Source: Clostridiales bacterium
GTDB taxonomy: Bacteria; Bacillota; Clostridia; Oscillospirales; CAG-272
Length of the DNA: 30,057 bases
Direction of reading: 5' to 3'
Assembly (NCBI GenBank): GCA_019415985.1
Contig: DXYE01000024.1
Location: 1 to 30,057, forward strand
A program made the translations under genes and the position numbers. Below the pieces are notes generated by a model that saw only the letters and a list, made by a program, of their open reading frames with translations, made no database searches and was not told the origin of the DNA. Shown here in pieces: positions 8,148 through 16,461 of the stretch; position 1 is the first letter of the stretch; each line of letters starts with the position of its first letter.

Positions 8148-8579
8148 ATGCAAATCATGATTGATAATGATGAATTGCTTGCCCATGCCCAGCACGCGTT
8201 GGAGTCAGCTTACGCTCCCTATTCCAAATTTAAGGTGGGAGCAGCCTTGCTCGCCGGAAAATCCAGAGAAGATAATCATCCTAAAATTTATACCGGCGCC
8301 AATATAGAAAATGTTTCATTTGCCGTTACGTGCTGTGCGGAACGCATTGCATTTTACCGCGCTTGGATGGATGGCGGCCGTTATTACTATAAAATAGCAA
8401 TAATGGGTGGAAGAGGCGGGACTCCTGTTGACTATTGTCCGCCCTGCGGCATTTGCAGGCAAACAATGCGGGAATTTTGCGATGATTCATTTCAAATTAT
8501 CGTGGGAAAATCTTTAGTGGATATAAAGACCTTTACTTTACAGGATTTACTGCCAAACGGTTTTTGTACTCTAAACTGA
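8148..8579 (+). CDS. cdd: Cytidine deaminase
   Basis: A 143-residue zinc enzyme that deaminates cytidine and deoxycytidine to uridine and deoxyuridine. The catalytic motif is CAE (C63, E65 in TCCAERIAF) and the second zinc motif is PPCGICRQ (C100, C103). This is the three-cysteine homotetrameric type usual in Gram-positives. The start ATG has GGTGGAGG just upstream, 16 nt after deoC ends. Its product feeds pdp, the next gene, so the operon order follows the pathway. The loop GGRYYYKIAIMGGRGGTP is slightly longer than in short homologues. Confidence 0.95.
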   Translation: MQIMIDNDELLAHAQHALESAYAPYSKFKVGAALLAGKSREDNHPKIYTGANIENVSFAVTCCAERIAFYRAWMDGGRYYYKIAIMGGRGGTPVDYCPPCGICRQTMREFCDDSFQIIVGKSLVDIKTFTLQDLLPNGFCTLN

Positions 8580-8639
8580 TTTAAAACCGGATGATCCCAT
8601 GCAAAGATTGGATCTAAAATTAGGAAAGGCAGCGGAAAC

Positions 8640-9944
8640 ATGAGCTTTTTAGACGTACTAAAGAAAAAGAGAGATGGCGGAACGCTGACACGCGAGGAGA
8701 TTCACGCTGTAGTACAAGGCTGCGTGAGCGGCGAAATTCCGGATTATCAGCTATCTGCTTTTTTGATGGCTATCTTTTATCGCGGCATGACCGATGATGA
8801 AACAGCACAGCTTACCATGGAAATGGCATATTCGGGAGAAATTATGGATCTTTCATCCTTTGGGGGTGAAACTGTTGACAAACACAGCACTGGCGGTGTC
8901 GGTGATAAAACCACAATAATTGTAGCTCCGCTGGTAGCTGCCTTAGGTTGTAAAATTGCAAAAATGTCCGGCAGAGGCTTGGGGGCCACGGGTGGTACCA
9001 TCGATAAGCTCGAAGCTATTCCAGGTTACCGTACCTCACTTTCATCTCAGGAATTTATACAGCAAGTGAAACGGATAGGTATAGCGATAACCGGGCAAAC
9101 AGGAAATTTAGCGCCGGCAGATAAAAAATTATATGCCCTGCGTGATGTTACAGCTACCGTCGATAGTATCCCGCTGATTGCATCAAGTGTGATGAGCAAA
9201 AAAATTGCTGCTGGAGCGCATTCTATTGTTCTGGATGTAAAAGTCGGTACAGGGGCTTTTATGAAAACACTTGATGATGCCCGTAAACTTGCAGAACAAA
9301 TGGTTGCAATCGGCCGGCAATGCGGAAAACGTGTCACTGCATTGTTGACCAATATGGATGTTCCGCTTGGCGATGCAGTCGGAAATGCCATAGAAATCGC
9401 AGAGGCTGCAGAAGTATTGAGGGGAGGGGGACCAGCTCCGTTGCGGGAGCTATGTATTATCCTTTCCGCTCATATGCTGAAGCTGGCTAAAAATTATGAT
9501 ATGAAAACCTGTATGAAACGTGCTTCGCAGGCACTGGATTCCGGTGTAGCTCTTGATAAATTTTATGAATGGATCGAAGCGCAGGGAGGTGACGTGAGCT
9601 TTTTCCGAAGCTCCCTTCCCCGCCCTCCGTATGTTGCAGAAATTAAAGCATGGGAAGATGGCTATCTGTATCATATCGACGCTGGAAAAATCGGTGATTC
9701 AGCAGTATCTTTAGGCGCAGGCCGATTCAAAAAGGATGACAAAATCGACCCTCTGGCAGGAATTGAAATAAAAAAGGTTTTAGGAGCGCGTGTATCAAGA
9801 GGAGATACCATCGCTGTTTTATATTCAAGTGTTCCCATAGCGCAGGATATTGTTTTTGAGACCCAACAGGCTATTTTGATAAAAGAGACGGTACCAACAA
9901 AGAAGCCGCTGATTTTGGATATCATTGAATCTGATGACGCCTAA
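8640..9944 (+). CDS. pdp: Pyrimidine-nucleoside phosphorylase
   Basis: A 434-residue enzyme that phosphorolyses uridine, deoxyuridine and thymidine to the base and (deoxy)ribose-1-phosphate. The family signature is present: VDKHSTGGVGDK (residues 79-90, holding the phosphate/catalytic K-H-S) and SGRGLGATGGTIDKLE (110-125). The base-binding set lies in LRDVTATVDSIPLIASSVMSKK. The C-terminal alpha/beta domain starts near residue 350. Length and architecture fit PyNP rather than AMP phosphorylase. GGAAAGG precedes the ATG. It is third in deoC-cdd-pdp; no deoB (phosphopentomutase) or nucleoside transporter is adjacent, so deoxyribose-1-P to deoxyribose-5-P conversion must be encoded elsewhere. 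Confidence 0.96.
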   Translation: MSFLDVLKKKRDGGTLTREEIHAVVQGCVSGEIPDYQLSAFLMAIFYRGMTDDETAQLTMEMAYSGEIMDLSSFGGETVDKHSTGGVGDKTTIIVAPLVAALGCKIAKMSGRGLGATGGTIDKLEAIPGYRTSLSSQEFIQQVKRIGIAITGQTGNLAPADKKLYALRDVTATVDSIPLIASSVMSKKIAAGAHSIVLDVKVGTGAFMKTLDDARKLAEQMVAIGRQCGKRVTALLTNMDVPLGDAVGNAIEIAEAAEVLRGGGPAPLRELCIILSAHMLKLAKNYDMKTCMKRASQALDSGVALDKFYEWIEAQGGDVSFFRSSLPRPPYVAEIKAWEDGYLYHIDAGKIGDSAVSLGAGRFKKDDKIDPLAGIEIKKVLGARVSRGDTIAVLYSSVPIAQDIVFETQQAILIKETVPTKKPLILDIIESDDA

Positions 9945-10058
9945 AAATAGGACGGAAGGCGAAGGAAAAAGTGCTTCTTAATCTTCAAAATCACAACGCT
10001 TGGCTGCTCAGTTGTCTGGTTTTGCAGCAAATGATTCGGTATCATTCCATTTTTCAAA

Positions 10059-10110
10059 CATAAAAACCGAGCGAAAAGGGCTTTTGTAACCTTTCCACTC
10101 GGTTTTTATG
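10059..10110. terminator. Bidirectional Rho-independent terminator
   Basis: A perfect 13-bp outer stem (CATAAAAACCGAG at 10059-10071 with its complement at 10098-10110) gives a GC-rich core flanked by A5 on one side and T5 on the other, so it works on both strands. An imperfect inner pairing (AAAGGG/CCTTT) extends it. It ends pdp on the plus strand and the deacetylase-like gene on the minus strand. Confidence 0.85.
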
Positions 10111-10125
10111 CGGTTATGGAATATA

Positions 10126-10914
10126 TTATAGCTTCTTAGTTTCGCCGCCCTTTACTTCAATACATTTATTTTCTACATCGATCCACACGGATATTGCTGA
10201 TGGATTGTAGACAATCGATTGATCACACGTAAATCGAAGGGAACGCATAGCTTTTATATAATCTACAATTTCAATATTTGTTGCATACCATATATCAGGA
10301 TTGCCGGAAATCGTTTTGCATATTTCTTCCATTTTATCCCATTTACCGTTGAATTCGTCACTGTGTCCCCATAGATAGTAAAGTCGCATATGCGCGTAAG
10401 GTGCCGAGGCATAAAACTGTTTATACAGTCCTATAGGATCCTGACTGCAGTGACAAGTCGGATGCCATTGCAAAAAATCCGCTGGAAGCGCAAAATCGAG
10501 CGTTGCATTTACCGTTCTGGCATATTCTATTCCTAAGACATTTAAGGTAGTAACAACGTTTTTATCATATTGTCCAAACGGATAGGAGATACCTCTGACC
10601 GGATATTCCGTGAGTCGCTCCAAGTTGATTCGATCCTCAAAAATCTGCGTTATCAATCCCTCCTGCGGAATTTGCTGCAAAAAGGGATGGGTAACGGAGT
10701 GGCAGGAAACCTCATGATTTTTATATGTTGCTTTCACGGCCTCCGGCGAAACACAGCGGTCGCTTCCCAAAAGTGACGAATTTAAATGAAAGGCTCCGCG
10801 AATGCCATATCGATTCATAATTTCCAGCAACAGTATATCTTCTTTGAGACCATCGTCAAAACTGAAAGTAAGAGCCCGCGTTTTTCCTCCAGGATAATAC
10901 TTAAATGTAATCAT
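10126..10914 (-). CDS. Polysaccharide deacetylase (NodB-homology) family protein
   Basis: A 262-residue protein with no signal peptide or membrane segment, so probably cytosolic. It carries the NodB fold motifs: TFSFDDG (D20, D21), the metal-binding HSVTH (H72, H76) and a motif-3-like GISYPFGQYD. Family members are metal-dependent carbohydrate esterase-4 type enzymes that remove N- or O-acetyl groups from sugars. The substrate here is unknown, and an intracellular location suggests a soluble sugar or small amide rather than assembled peptidoglycan. The ATG at 10914 has only a weak ribosome site. It is last in the minus-strand block, 115 nt after the DUF4015 gene and possibly with its own weak promoter. 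Confidence 0.85.
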   Translation of the reverse strand: MITFKYYPGGKTRALTFSFDDGLKEDILLLEIMNRYGIRGAFHLNSSLLGSDRCVSPEAVKATYKNHEVSCHSVTHPFLQQIPQEGLITQIFEDRINLERLTEYPVRGISYPFGQYDKNVVTTLNVLGIEYARTVNATLDFALPADFLQWHPTCHCSQDPIGLYKQFYASAPYAHMRLYYLWGHSDEFNGKWDKMEEICKTISGNPDIWYATNIEIVDYIKAMRSLRFTCDQSIVYNPSAISVWIDVENKCIEVKGGETKKL

Positions 10915-10974
10915 AGAAAGCCCAATCTTTTACATTTAATCGGTTTATAGTTGTCTGTTTGCTAAAAACGACCA

Positions 10975-11003
10975 TATAAATCCATGAAAATTGCGTTTGT
11001 CAA
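10975..11003 (-). promoter_or_regulatory. Weak candidate promoter for the deacetylase-like gene
   Basis: On the minus strand a perfect -35, TTGACA (10998-11003), lies ahead of an AT-rich, poorly matching -10 region (TTTATATGG, near 10972-10980) at 17-19 nt. The good -35 makes it worth recording, but the -10 is weak and the gene may be read through from upstream. Confidence 0.3.
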
Positions 11004-11029
11004 TTTGAACTCGCTAACCGTAAAATTAT

Positions 11030-12316
11030 TTATTTTTCGACAATATCAGAGATCGGATCAATTAGCTGATAAGCATCATAGCCGATCTGTTCCAATGATT
11101 TTTTCAGTTCGCTATCTGCTTCTTCATCTCCGGTCCATTCGACAAGAGGGCGGATAGAATATTCATCGGTCAGGGAAAGGAAAGCTTCCGTCAACTCCCT
11201 GACGGTTGCAGAAGAATTTGACAAAGGATCTTTTACAGTGACGCCAAGTATATTGTCTCCGCTTTTAAGGTTTGAAACGGTTAGGTCCGCCGTAATACTG
11301 TCACAATGGTTTTTCAGCGTATTGATATCAATACCGGTTGTGTCAGACTTCACCGACGCAACGGAAGCTGCAGGTAGTTCCAAATTCAATTGCAGGTCAG
11401 GCATGCTGGATTTGATTTTTTTGACAAAGGCCGTGACAGCGTCAAAAGCATTCTGATCACTGTTTTGTATTTTTTCGTCAGCTGCATCAGGCAGTCCGAA
11501 ATGGCGCAGCATGATCTCGTCAATACCGTGAGCATATACCTCGCGAATCAATTCTAGGATATATTGGCAGCCCTTTTCAGAATAAACAGAGATCCAACGT
11601 GAGGTTCCATCGGAATAACGATATCCTGATTCATTCATAAGAGCTATATCCATATCGGCCTGAGCAGCGACGTCGTCGCGAAATGCACACAAACGTCCGG
11701 TTACGTAAAGCCCTTCCTCGTGTAAAGCATCTATAACATCTGCAATGTTTAAAGAGGCGACAGCGGGATTAGCTCCATAATCAACCGCATTCTGAACAGC
11801 GGAAACATATGAAAGACGGCCGTTATCATATTTTAAATCGATCATGACGGCAGTATAACCCGAGGATTTCAAGCCCTTAGCTGCAGAACGCAGCTCATTG
11901 ACCGTCAAATATTTTGACAGATTCAAATATGCTCCATGGTAATTTTCATATGAAGACACATCCGTAATCGGACTTTCCGGACGTTCTATCGGCTGTGGAG
12001 GCTCCTCAGTATCCACAGATGAATCAGAGCTGTTCTGCGAATCTGTACCAGGCGGCTCTGTCGCGTCTTCCGATGTCTGCGGATCCGCCGGCTCTGTCTC
12101 CTGATCAGTATTTTTATCCGTTCCCGTGTCCGTCTGTTTGTCAGGATCATCCGGCCCAGGGTTTCCCCTGTTCTGCACAGCAACAGAAATGCCGATTGCT
12201 GCAGCTGTAATGACCGCAACGACCGCAATGACAAAGACAACGGCGATCAAACGGTTCTGCTTTTTCTTTTTATATTTAATCGGACGTCTCATGTTTTCAG
12301 CATCCGGCCTTTCCAA
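11030..12316 (-). CDS. Membrane-anchored putative glycoside hydrolase, DUF4015 family
   Basis: A protein of up to 428 residues. A basic cytoplasmic N-terminus (YKKKKQNR) is followed by one membrane segment (about residues 24-46), a Pro/Thr/Asp/Glu-rich wall-spanning linker (about 50-125) and an extracellular TIM-barrel-like domain with the DUF4015 feature YTAVMIDLKYDNGRLSY (about 155-171). DUF4015 is a glycosidase-like family without a firmly known substrate. The start is either TTG at 12316 (9 nt after GAAGGGA) or ATG at 12292 (MRRPIKY); the membrane segment is kept either way. It lies 45 nt downstream of tpiA, likely cotranscribed with pgk-tpiA. Confidence 0.8.
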   Translation of the reverse strand: MERPDAENMRRPIKYKKKKQNRLIAVVFVIAVVAVITAAAIGISVAVQNRGNPGPDDPDKQTDTGTDKNTDQETEPADPQTSEDATEPPGTDSQNSSDSSVDTEEPPQPIERPESPITDVSSYENYHGAYLNLSKYLTVNELRSAAKGLKSSGYTAVMIDLKYDNGRLSYVSAVQNAVDYGANPAVASLNIADVIDALHEEGLYVTGRLCAFRDDVAAQADMDIALMNESGYRYSDGTSRWISVYSEKGCQYILELIREVYAHGIDEIMLRHFGLPDAADEKIQNSDQNAFDAVTAFVKKIKSSMPDLQLNLELPAASVASVKSDTTGIDINTLKNHCDSITADLTVSNLKSGDNILGVTVKDPLSNSSATVRELTEAFLSLTDEYSIRPLVEWTGDEEADSELKKSLEQIGYDAYQLIDPISDIVEK

Positions 12317-12361
12317 ACGCGCCGGTCCCTTCTGTAATCTTTTCTTTTAACATCACCTTTT

Positions 12362-13123
12362 TCAGCCAGCGGCAACAATAATTGAAAAATCCTCTGTTTT
12401 CAGAGACGCGCCGCCGATCAGTCCACCGTCAACATTTTCCTTCTCCAGCAGCTCAGCAGCATTTTTGGCATTCATAGAACCGCCGTATTGTATCGTTGTC
12501 GCCTCAGCAGTTGCCTTCCCGTATAACTGAGCTAAAACGCCGCGGATAATTCCGCAAACATCGTCCGCCTGGTCAGCCGTTGCCGTTTTACCTGTTCCGA
12601 TTGCCCAAACAGGCTCGTATGCGATAACAACACGCTGCATTTCTTCTTCGGTTATGTTTTGGAGTGCAATTTTGGTCTGCATCGCGACAATTTCAGACGT
12701 AATCCCCTGCTCTCTTTGCTTCAGCGTCTCACCTACGCAGATAATCGGACGTATTCCAGCCGTTATAGCCGCCTTTGCACGCAAATTGACAGTTTCGTCT
12801 GTTTCTCCGAAATACTGTCGCCGTTCGCTGTGTCCGACTATAGCATAGGAAACCCCCATCTCTGTCAGCATCTCGGCAGAAATTTCACCTGTGTATGCCC
12901 CATTTTTTTCAAAATGAACATTCTCCGCGCCGATTTTTATATTTGTCCCCTGTGCCGCTTCAGCAGCGGATGGTATGTCGACAGCCGGAACGCACAGTAC
13001 AACCGTACACTTGGCGTTGTTGACCTTGGGCGCAAGCTCCTTTATAAATGCGGCTGTCTTTGACGGCGTCATGTTCATTTTCCAGTTACCCGCAATGATT
13101 ATTTCTCTTTCAGATGCCTTCAT
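12362..13123 (-). CDS. tpiA: Triosephosphate isomerase
   Basis: A 253-residue TIM-barrel enzyme interconverting dihydroxyacetone phosphate and glyceraldehyde-3-phosphate. All catalytic elements are seen: N-x-K in AGNWKMN, the electrophile histidine in VGHSERR, the catalytic base in AYEPVWAIGTG (flexible loop 6 follows) and the phosphate-binding YGGSMNAKN and GGLIGGASL. Length is standard. The ATG at 13123 follows AGAAAGG by about 11 nt. It lies 162 nt after pgk, with a strong hairpin in the gap, so pgk and tpiA are probably one transcript subject to processing or partial termination. Confidence 0.97.
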   Translation of the reverse strand: MKASEREIIIAGNWKMNMTPSKTAAFIKELAPKVNNAKCTVVLCVPAVDIPSAAEAAQGTNIKIGAENVHFEKNGAYTGEISAEMLTEMGVSYAIVGHSERRQYFGETDETVNLRAKAAITAGIRPIICVGETLKQREQGITSEIVAMQTKIALQNITEEEMQRVVIAYEPVWAIGTGKTATADQADDVCGIIRGVLAQLYGKATAEATTIQYGGSMNAKNAAELLEKENVDGGLIGGASLKTEDFSIIVAAG

Positions 13124-13213
13124 GTAAATCTCTACCTTTCTACGGAGTTTATGCCATTTTTACAAGCTGAAATGAATTTAGCCTGCCGCAACGACTTCGT
13201 CGCTGAAATGGAA

Positions 13214-13266
13214 AGCCGGTCGCCAATAAACCGCATAAGCGCTCAGAATCTTTCAGGCGACCGGCT
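13214..13266 (-). other. Long-stem hairpin between pgk and tpiA
   Basis: AGCCGGTCGCC (13214-13224) and GGCGACCGGCT (13256-13266) pair perfectly over 11 bp with a 31-nt loop. On the minus strand the stem is followed by TTTCCATTTC rather than a U run. It therefore looks more like an RNA-stability/processing element or a leaky attenuator than a full terminator between the two glycolytic genes. Confidence 0.55.
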
Positions 13267-13285
13267 GTATCTGTAAGCATTTTTT

Positions 13286-14473
13286 TTAATTTTTATCCTG
13301 CAGACACGCAATACCCGGCAACACCAGACCTTCAAGAAATTCCAGAGAGGCACCACCACCGGTGGAAATATGCGTCATTTTATCCGCAAATCCAAGCTTT
13401 TCAATCGCCGCAGCAGAATCCCCGCCGCCGATAATGGAAATCGCGCCGCTTTCCGCTACGGCAGTTGCGACCGCTTTAGTACCGCTGGCGAATTTTTCCC
13501 ATTCGGAAACACCCATAGGCCCATTCCACACAACAGTTCCAGCGCCTTTAATAGCATCTGCAAATATTTTAGCCGTTTTCGGACCAATATCCAGCCCCAT
13601 GTATCCGGCAGGCAGGTTATCGGAATCCACAAGCATTTCATGGCAATCCGGATCATACTTATCGCCTACACGGTTATCGACCGGCAACAGAAACTTGACG
13701 CCCTTAGATGCTGCGGACTGCATGAGTTCTCTGGCTAGATCGAGCTTGTCTTCCTCGCAAATGGAATCCGCGATCTCATAGCCGTTGGCCTTGTTGAAAG
13801 TATAGGCCATGCCGCCGCCTACAATGAGTGTATCCACCTTGTCAAGCAGATTCTTGATCACACCGATCTTATCAGATACCTTAGCGCCGCCAAGAATAGC
13901 CACAAACGGACGCTTGGGATTGTTAAGAGCATCTCCCATGATTTTGATTTCCTTTTGAATCAAGTATCCGCATACGGCAGGCAGATAATCTGCAACTCCG
14001 GCTGTCGATGCATGTGCACGGTGTGCTGTACCGAAGGCATCATTTACATAGATATCAGCTAACGATGCCAATGCCTTTGAAAACGCCGGATCATTTTTTT
14101 CCTCTTCTTTATGAAAACGGACATTTTCCAAAAGCATAACTTCGCCATCTTTTAAAGCTCCTGCTTTTGCCTGTGCATCAGGACCGATAACATCCGCAGC
14201 AAGTTCTACTTCTTTCCCCAAAAGTTCGGAAAGCCGGGCTGCTACCGGGCGAAGCGAATACTTCATATTGAACTCGCCCTTCGGTCTGCCCATATGAGAG
14301 CACAAAATCAATTTTGCATTATGTGCAATCAAGTATTGAATGGTCGGCAGGGCCTCTACGATGCGTTTGTCGTCTGTGATGACATCCTCTTTCATTGGGA
14401 CATTAAAATCACATCGAACCAACACCCTTTTTCCTGTTACATCAATATCTTCAATGGTCTTTTTGTTGTACAT
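13286..14473 (-). CDS. pgk: Phosphoglycerate kinase
   Basis: A 395-residue two-domain cytosolic enzyme that transfers phosphate from 1,3-bisphosphoglycerate to ADP. Signatures: RVLVRCDFNVPM (residues about 15-26), the substrate site HMGRPKGE, the hinge region AILGGAKVSDKIGVI and the nucleotide-binding IIGGGDSAAAIEK near the C-terminus. The start ATG follows AAAGGAG. It heads the pgk-tpiA-DUF4015 group behind a strong promoter and a leader of about 180 nt. No gapA is in the window, unlike the common gapA-pgk-tpiA arrangement. Confidence 0.97.
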   Translation of the reverse strand: MYNKKTIEDIDVTGKRVLVRCDFNVPMKEDVITDDKRIVEALPTIQYLIAHNAKLILCSHMGRPKGEFNMKYSLRPVAARLSELLGKEVELAADVIGPDAQAKAGALKDGEVMLLENVRFHKEEEKNDPAFSKALASLADIYVNDAFGTAHRAHASTAGVADYLPAVCGYLIQKEIKIMGDALNNPKRPFVAILGGAKVSDKIGVIKNLLDKVDTLIVGGGMAYTFNKANGYEIADSICEEDKLDLARELMQSAASKGVKFLLPVDNRVGDKYDPDCHEMLVDSDNLPAGYMGLDIGPKTAKIFADAIKGAGTVVWNGPMGVSEWEKFASGTKAVATAVAESGAISIIGGGDSAAAIEKLGFADKMTHISTGGGASLEFLEGLVLPGIACLQDKN

Positions 14474-14649
14474 AGACTACTCTCCTTTAGTATAGAATCC
14501 GATCTTTGAGATGCTGCGGATTCAATAGGCCGCTATTCAGAGCAGGAACTCAACCTGCTGCAGAAAAGAAAGTCGCCTCGGCCAAGGTTGAGCTTACACC
14601 ATCCTCTGTTTTGTCCGAAAATGCGAACCTATTACCGCTATCATACCGA
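14474..14649 (-). promoter_or_regulatory. Structured 5' leader of pgk
   Basis: The predicted transcript has about 175 nt before the pgk start codon. Two hairpins are visible: GAATCCG ... CGGATTC with a 15-nt loop close to the ribosome site (near 14497-14525), and CTCAACC ... GGTTGAG (near 14550-14594) enclosing about 30 nt. I do not recognise a T-box, fluoride or other named riboswitch. The first hairpin lies just upstream of AAAGGAG, so it could affect translation. Confidence 0.4.
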
Positions 14650-14655
14650 TTATTC

Positions 14656-14684
14656 ATTATAACACAGATACGTTTTGAATGCAA
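14656..14684 (-). promoter_or_regulatory. Strong extended -10 promoter of pgk
   Basis: On the minus strand TTGCAT (14679-14684), a 17-nt spacer and TGT-TATAAT (-10 at 14656-14661) are present. The -10 is perfect and TG-extended. It points toward pgk and is the best promoter in the gap between the U32 gene and pgk, so the glycolytic group is probably transcribed independently. Confidence 0.8.
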
Positions 14685-14898
14685 GAATTATTTGACAAAA
14701 TTCTGTAAAAAGGGCTTTTACTATTATGAAACGAAAGTCTTACTTTTATTTTGTAAAGCAAAAGTGTATAAGAACAGGGGAGTTTCTTTTCATATTCACA
14801 GAAAAAGCTAAAATACTTTTGCGTCGGCCCCATTCTAAAATGTTTTATATAGACCGATGTGTGTAGGATTCTTTCAGGTCCAAGATATTATAAGTTTT
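14685..14898. other. AT-rich gap upstream of the pgk promoter, no gene seen
   Basis: About 210 nt between the pgk promoter and the end of the U32 gene. It contains a TTGACA-like word (14693-14698) without a matching -10, A/T runs and no reading frame I can support. No clear terminator for the U32 gene is visible. Confidence 0.4.
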
Positions 14899-16110
14899 CT
14901 ACTTTCTCAGAATATCTCCTGGGAAGACGGAATACGGTACGTCAAGACGAAAGAGCATGCCGGGATGCGGTGTGCTCTTCAGGGATTCACCGGAATCGGA
15001 AACAATTCTTTCTACCGTAAACGGGCGCCCCACCTTTCCGGGAGTCAACAATTCGACCGTCTCTCCAAGCGTTATCTTATTAGCTTGACGAAACAGCGCA
15101 GAGCCCGAGTCCGCATCATACGAAACGGCTGTGGCGGCAAACGCCTTTTCGCACAGATATCCTGATTGTGAAACCGTTTGCGCGTCTGTTTTACAGGATG
15201 AAAAATAAAATCCAGTAGAATATTCCCGGTGGCTTACGCTTTCTACCTCCCGGCGCCACCGAGGATCAAAGCGGTATTTATCCGGTGCGGAGATATAGGC
15301 ATCCAATGCCATTCGGTAAGCATTTGTAACAGCTGCTGTATAATATATACTTTTCATTCGGCCTTCGATTTTAAGACTGTTGACACCGCTTTCTACAAGC
15401 TCGGGGATATGTTCTATCATACAAAGGTCACGCGAGCTCATTACAAAGGTGCCAGCCTCTGATTCCTCAACCGGCAAAGGTAGGTCCGGTCGTTTGGTTT
15501 CTATAATACGATATTCCCAGCGGCAGGGCTGCGTACACATGCCGCGGTTGGCATCGCGGGCAGTGAAATAATTAGACAACAGGCAGCGTCCGCTATATGA
15601 TATGCACATGGCACCGTGTATAAAAATTTCAAGCTCTAACGGATCGGGAACCTTTTGGCGTATTGCTCGAATTTCGTCGAGCGTCAGTTCGCGTGCCAAC
15701 ACGACCCGCTTCGCTCCAAGCCGATACCAGGCCGAGGCCGCCTCTGCACTTACAACACTTGCCTGTGTGGAGATGTGGATCTCGATTTCGGGAAGTTTCT
15801 CTCGTATAACCGAAAATACACCGATGTCTGCTACGATAACGGCGTCAGGTTCTGCGGCCTTCAACACTTTTATAAAATCATAGAGTTTTGCGTATTCATC
15901 GGTACGGGGCATTGTATTAAGTGCGATATAGACCTTTTTGTTTTGACTTCTTGCATATTGCACCGCCAAAATGAGTTCTTCTGTGCTGAAATTATCAGCC
16001 GCCGCACGCATACCAAAGGAGGACCCCGCCAGATACACAGCATCTGCACCGTATAACAGGGCGGCTTTCATTTTTTCAAAATTACCGGCCGGCGCTAATA
16101 ATTCGGTCAT
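14899..16110 (-). CDS. Peptidase U32 family protein (TrhP/RlhA-type RNA hydroxylation)
   Basis: A 403-residue protein of the U32 family, now known mainly for prephenate-dependent RNA hydroxylation (TrhP: uridine-34 of some tRNAs; RlhA: 23S rRNA) rather than proteolysis. The barrel starts with ELLAPAGNFEKMKAALLYGADAVY in pieces typical of the family. The iron-sulfur-type cysteines lie in HGAMCISYSGRCLLS (C169, C176) and RGMCTQPCRW (C192, C196). The conserved SLKIEGRMKS is also present. Length is close to Bacillus TrhP2-type single-module members; the tRNA role is inferred by family. The start ATG follows GAAAGGATG. It lies 350 nt downstream of the phosphodiesterase gene. Confidence 0.88.
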   Translation of the reverse strand: MTELLAPAGNFEKMKAALLYGADAVYLAGSSFGMRAAADNFSTEELILAVQYARSQNKKVYIALNTMPRTDEYAKLYDFIKVLKAAEPDAVIVADIGVFSVIREKLPEIEIHISTQASVVSAEAASAWYRLGAKRVVLARELTLDEIRAIRQKVPDPLELEIFIHGAMCISYSGRCLLSNYFTARDANRGMCTQPCRWEYRIIETKRPDLPLPVEESEAGTFVMSSRDLCMIEHIPELVESGVNSLKIEGRMKSIYYTAAVTNAYRMALDAYISAPDKYRFDPRWRREVESVSHREYSTGFYFSSCKTDAQTVSQSGYLCEKAFAATAVSYDADSGSALFRQANKITLGETVELLTPGKVGRPFTVERIVSDSGESLKSTPHPGMLFRLDVPYSVFPGDILRK

Positions 16111-16461
16111 AATGTCATCCTTTCATTTTGGGTATTATCATAAAAATTATAAATTAGGCAAAATTTCATTTATACAATACGTTCAAACATCTAAGCTCGT
16201 CGTCTGCTAAACCTTTTGACAGAACCGGAACGATCCACCGGTCCGGCGGTATGAAATCACAAAAAATTCTGGCTAAGATTCTCAAAGCAGGTATGATGCC
16301 GTTCGGCTCTCTTATAAAGAACATTACCGATTATCAAATTGTATCGCCAGGTACAAGCCCTGTTTCTGCATCCGATCGGTATGACAGCTTTGCGGCTTCC
16401 TCTTCTAAAATATACAAAGAAAAGAATGTGCAGAAAGTCCGCACACCCTTTCCGACTTACC
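16111..16461 (-). other. 350-nt gap between the GDPD and U32 genes
   Basis: No convincing gene. Reading frames crossing it on either strand run into the flanking gene in a shadow frame and have no ribosome site. A small GC-rich hairpin (ACCGG 16224-16228 with CCGGT 16238-16242) would lie in the U32 leader. A weak promoter for the U32 gene may exist in the very AT-rich last 60 nt (16115-16175), but no pair of boxes is convincing. Confidence 0.4.
16415..16445 (-). terminator. Possible weak terminator after the GDPD gene
   Basis: On the minus strand TGTGC-GGACTTTCT-GCACA (16427-16445) forms a 5-bp stem followed by the T-rich TTCTTTTCTTTG. It begins about 17 nt after the stop codon, the right place for a terminator. 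The stem is short, so confidence is low. Confidence 0.35.

Noticed and set aside
8970..9005. In pdp the loop reads GLGATGGT where many homologues have GLGHTGGT; I first considered loss of a catalytic histidine.
   Set aside because: The catalytic histidine of the family is the one in DKHSTGG, which is intact here (H82). The substituted residue is in a glycine-rich loop that varies among homologues.
14474..14649. Possible fluoride riboswitch or T-box in the pgk leader (a GAGGATGGTGTAAGC stretch looked suggestive).
   Set aside because: The conserved T-box word and the fluoride pseudoknot partners are absent; only generic hairpins remain.
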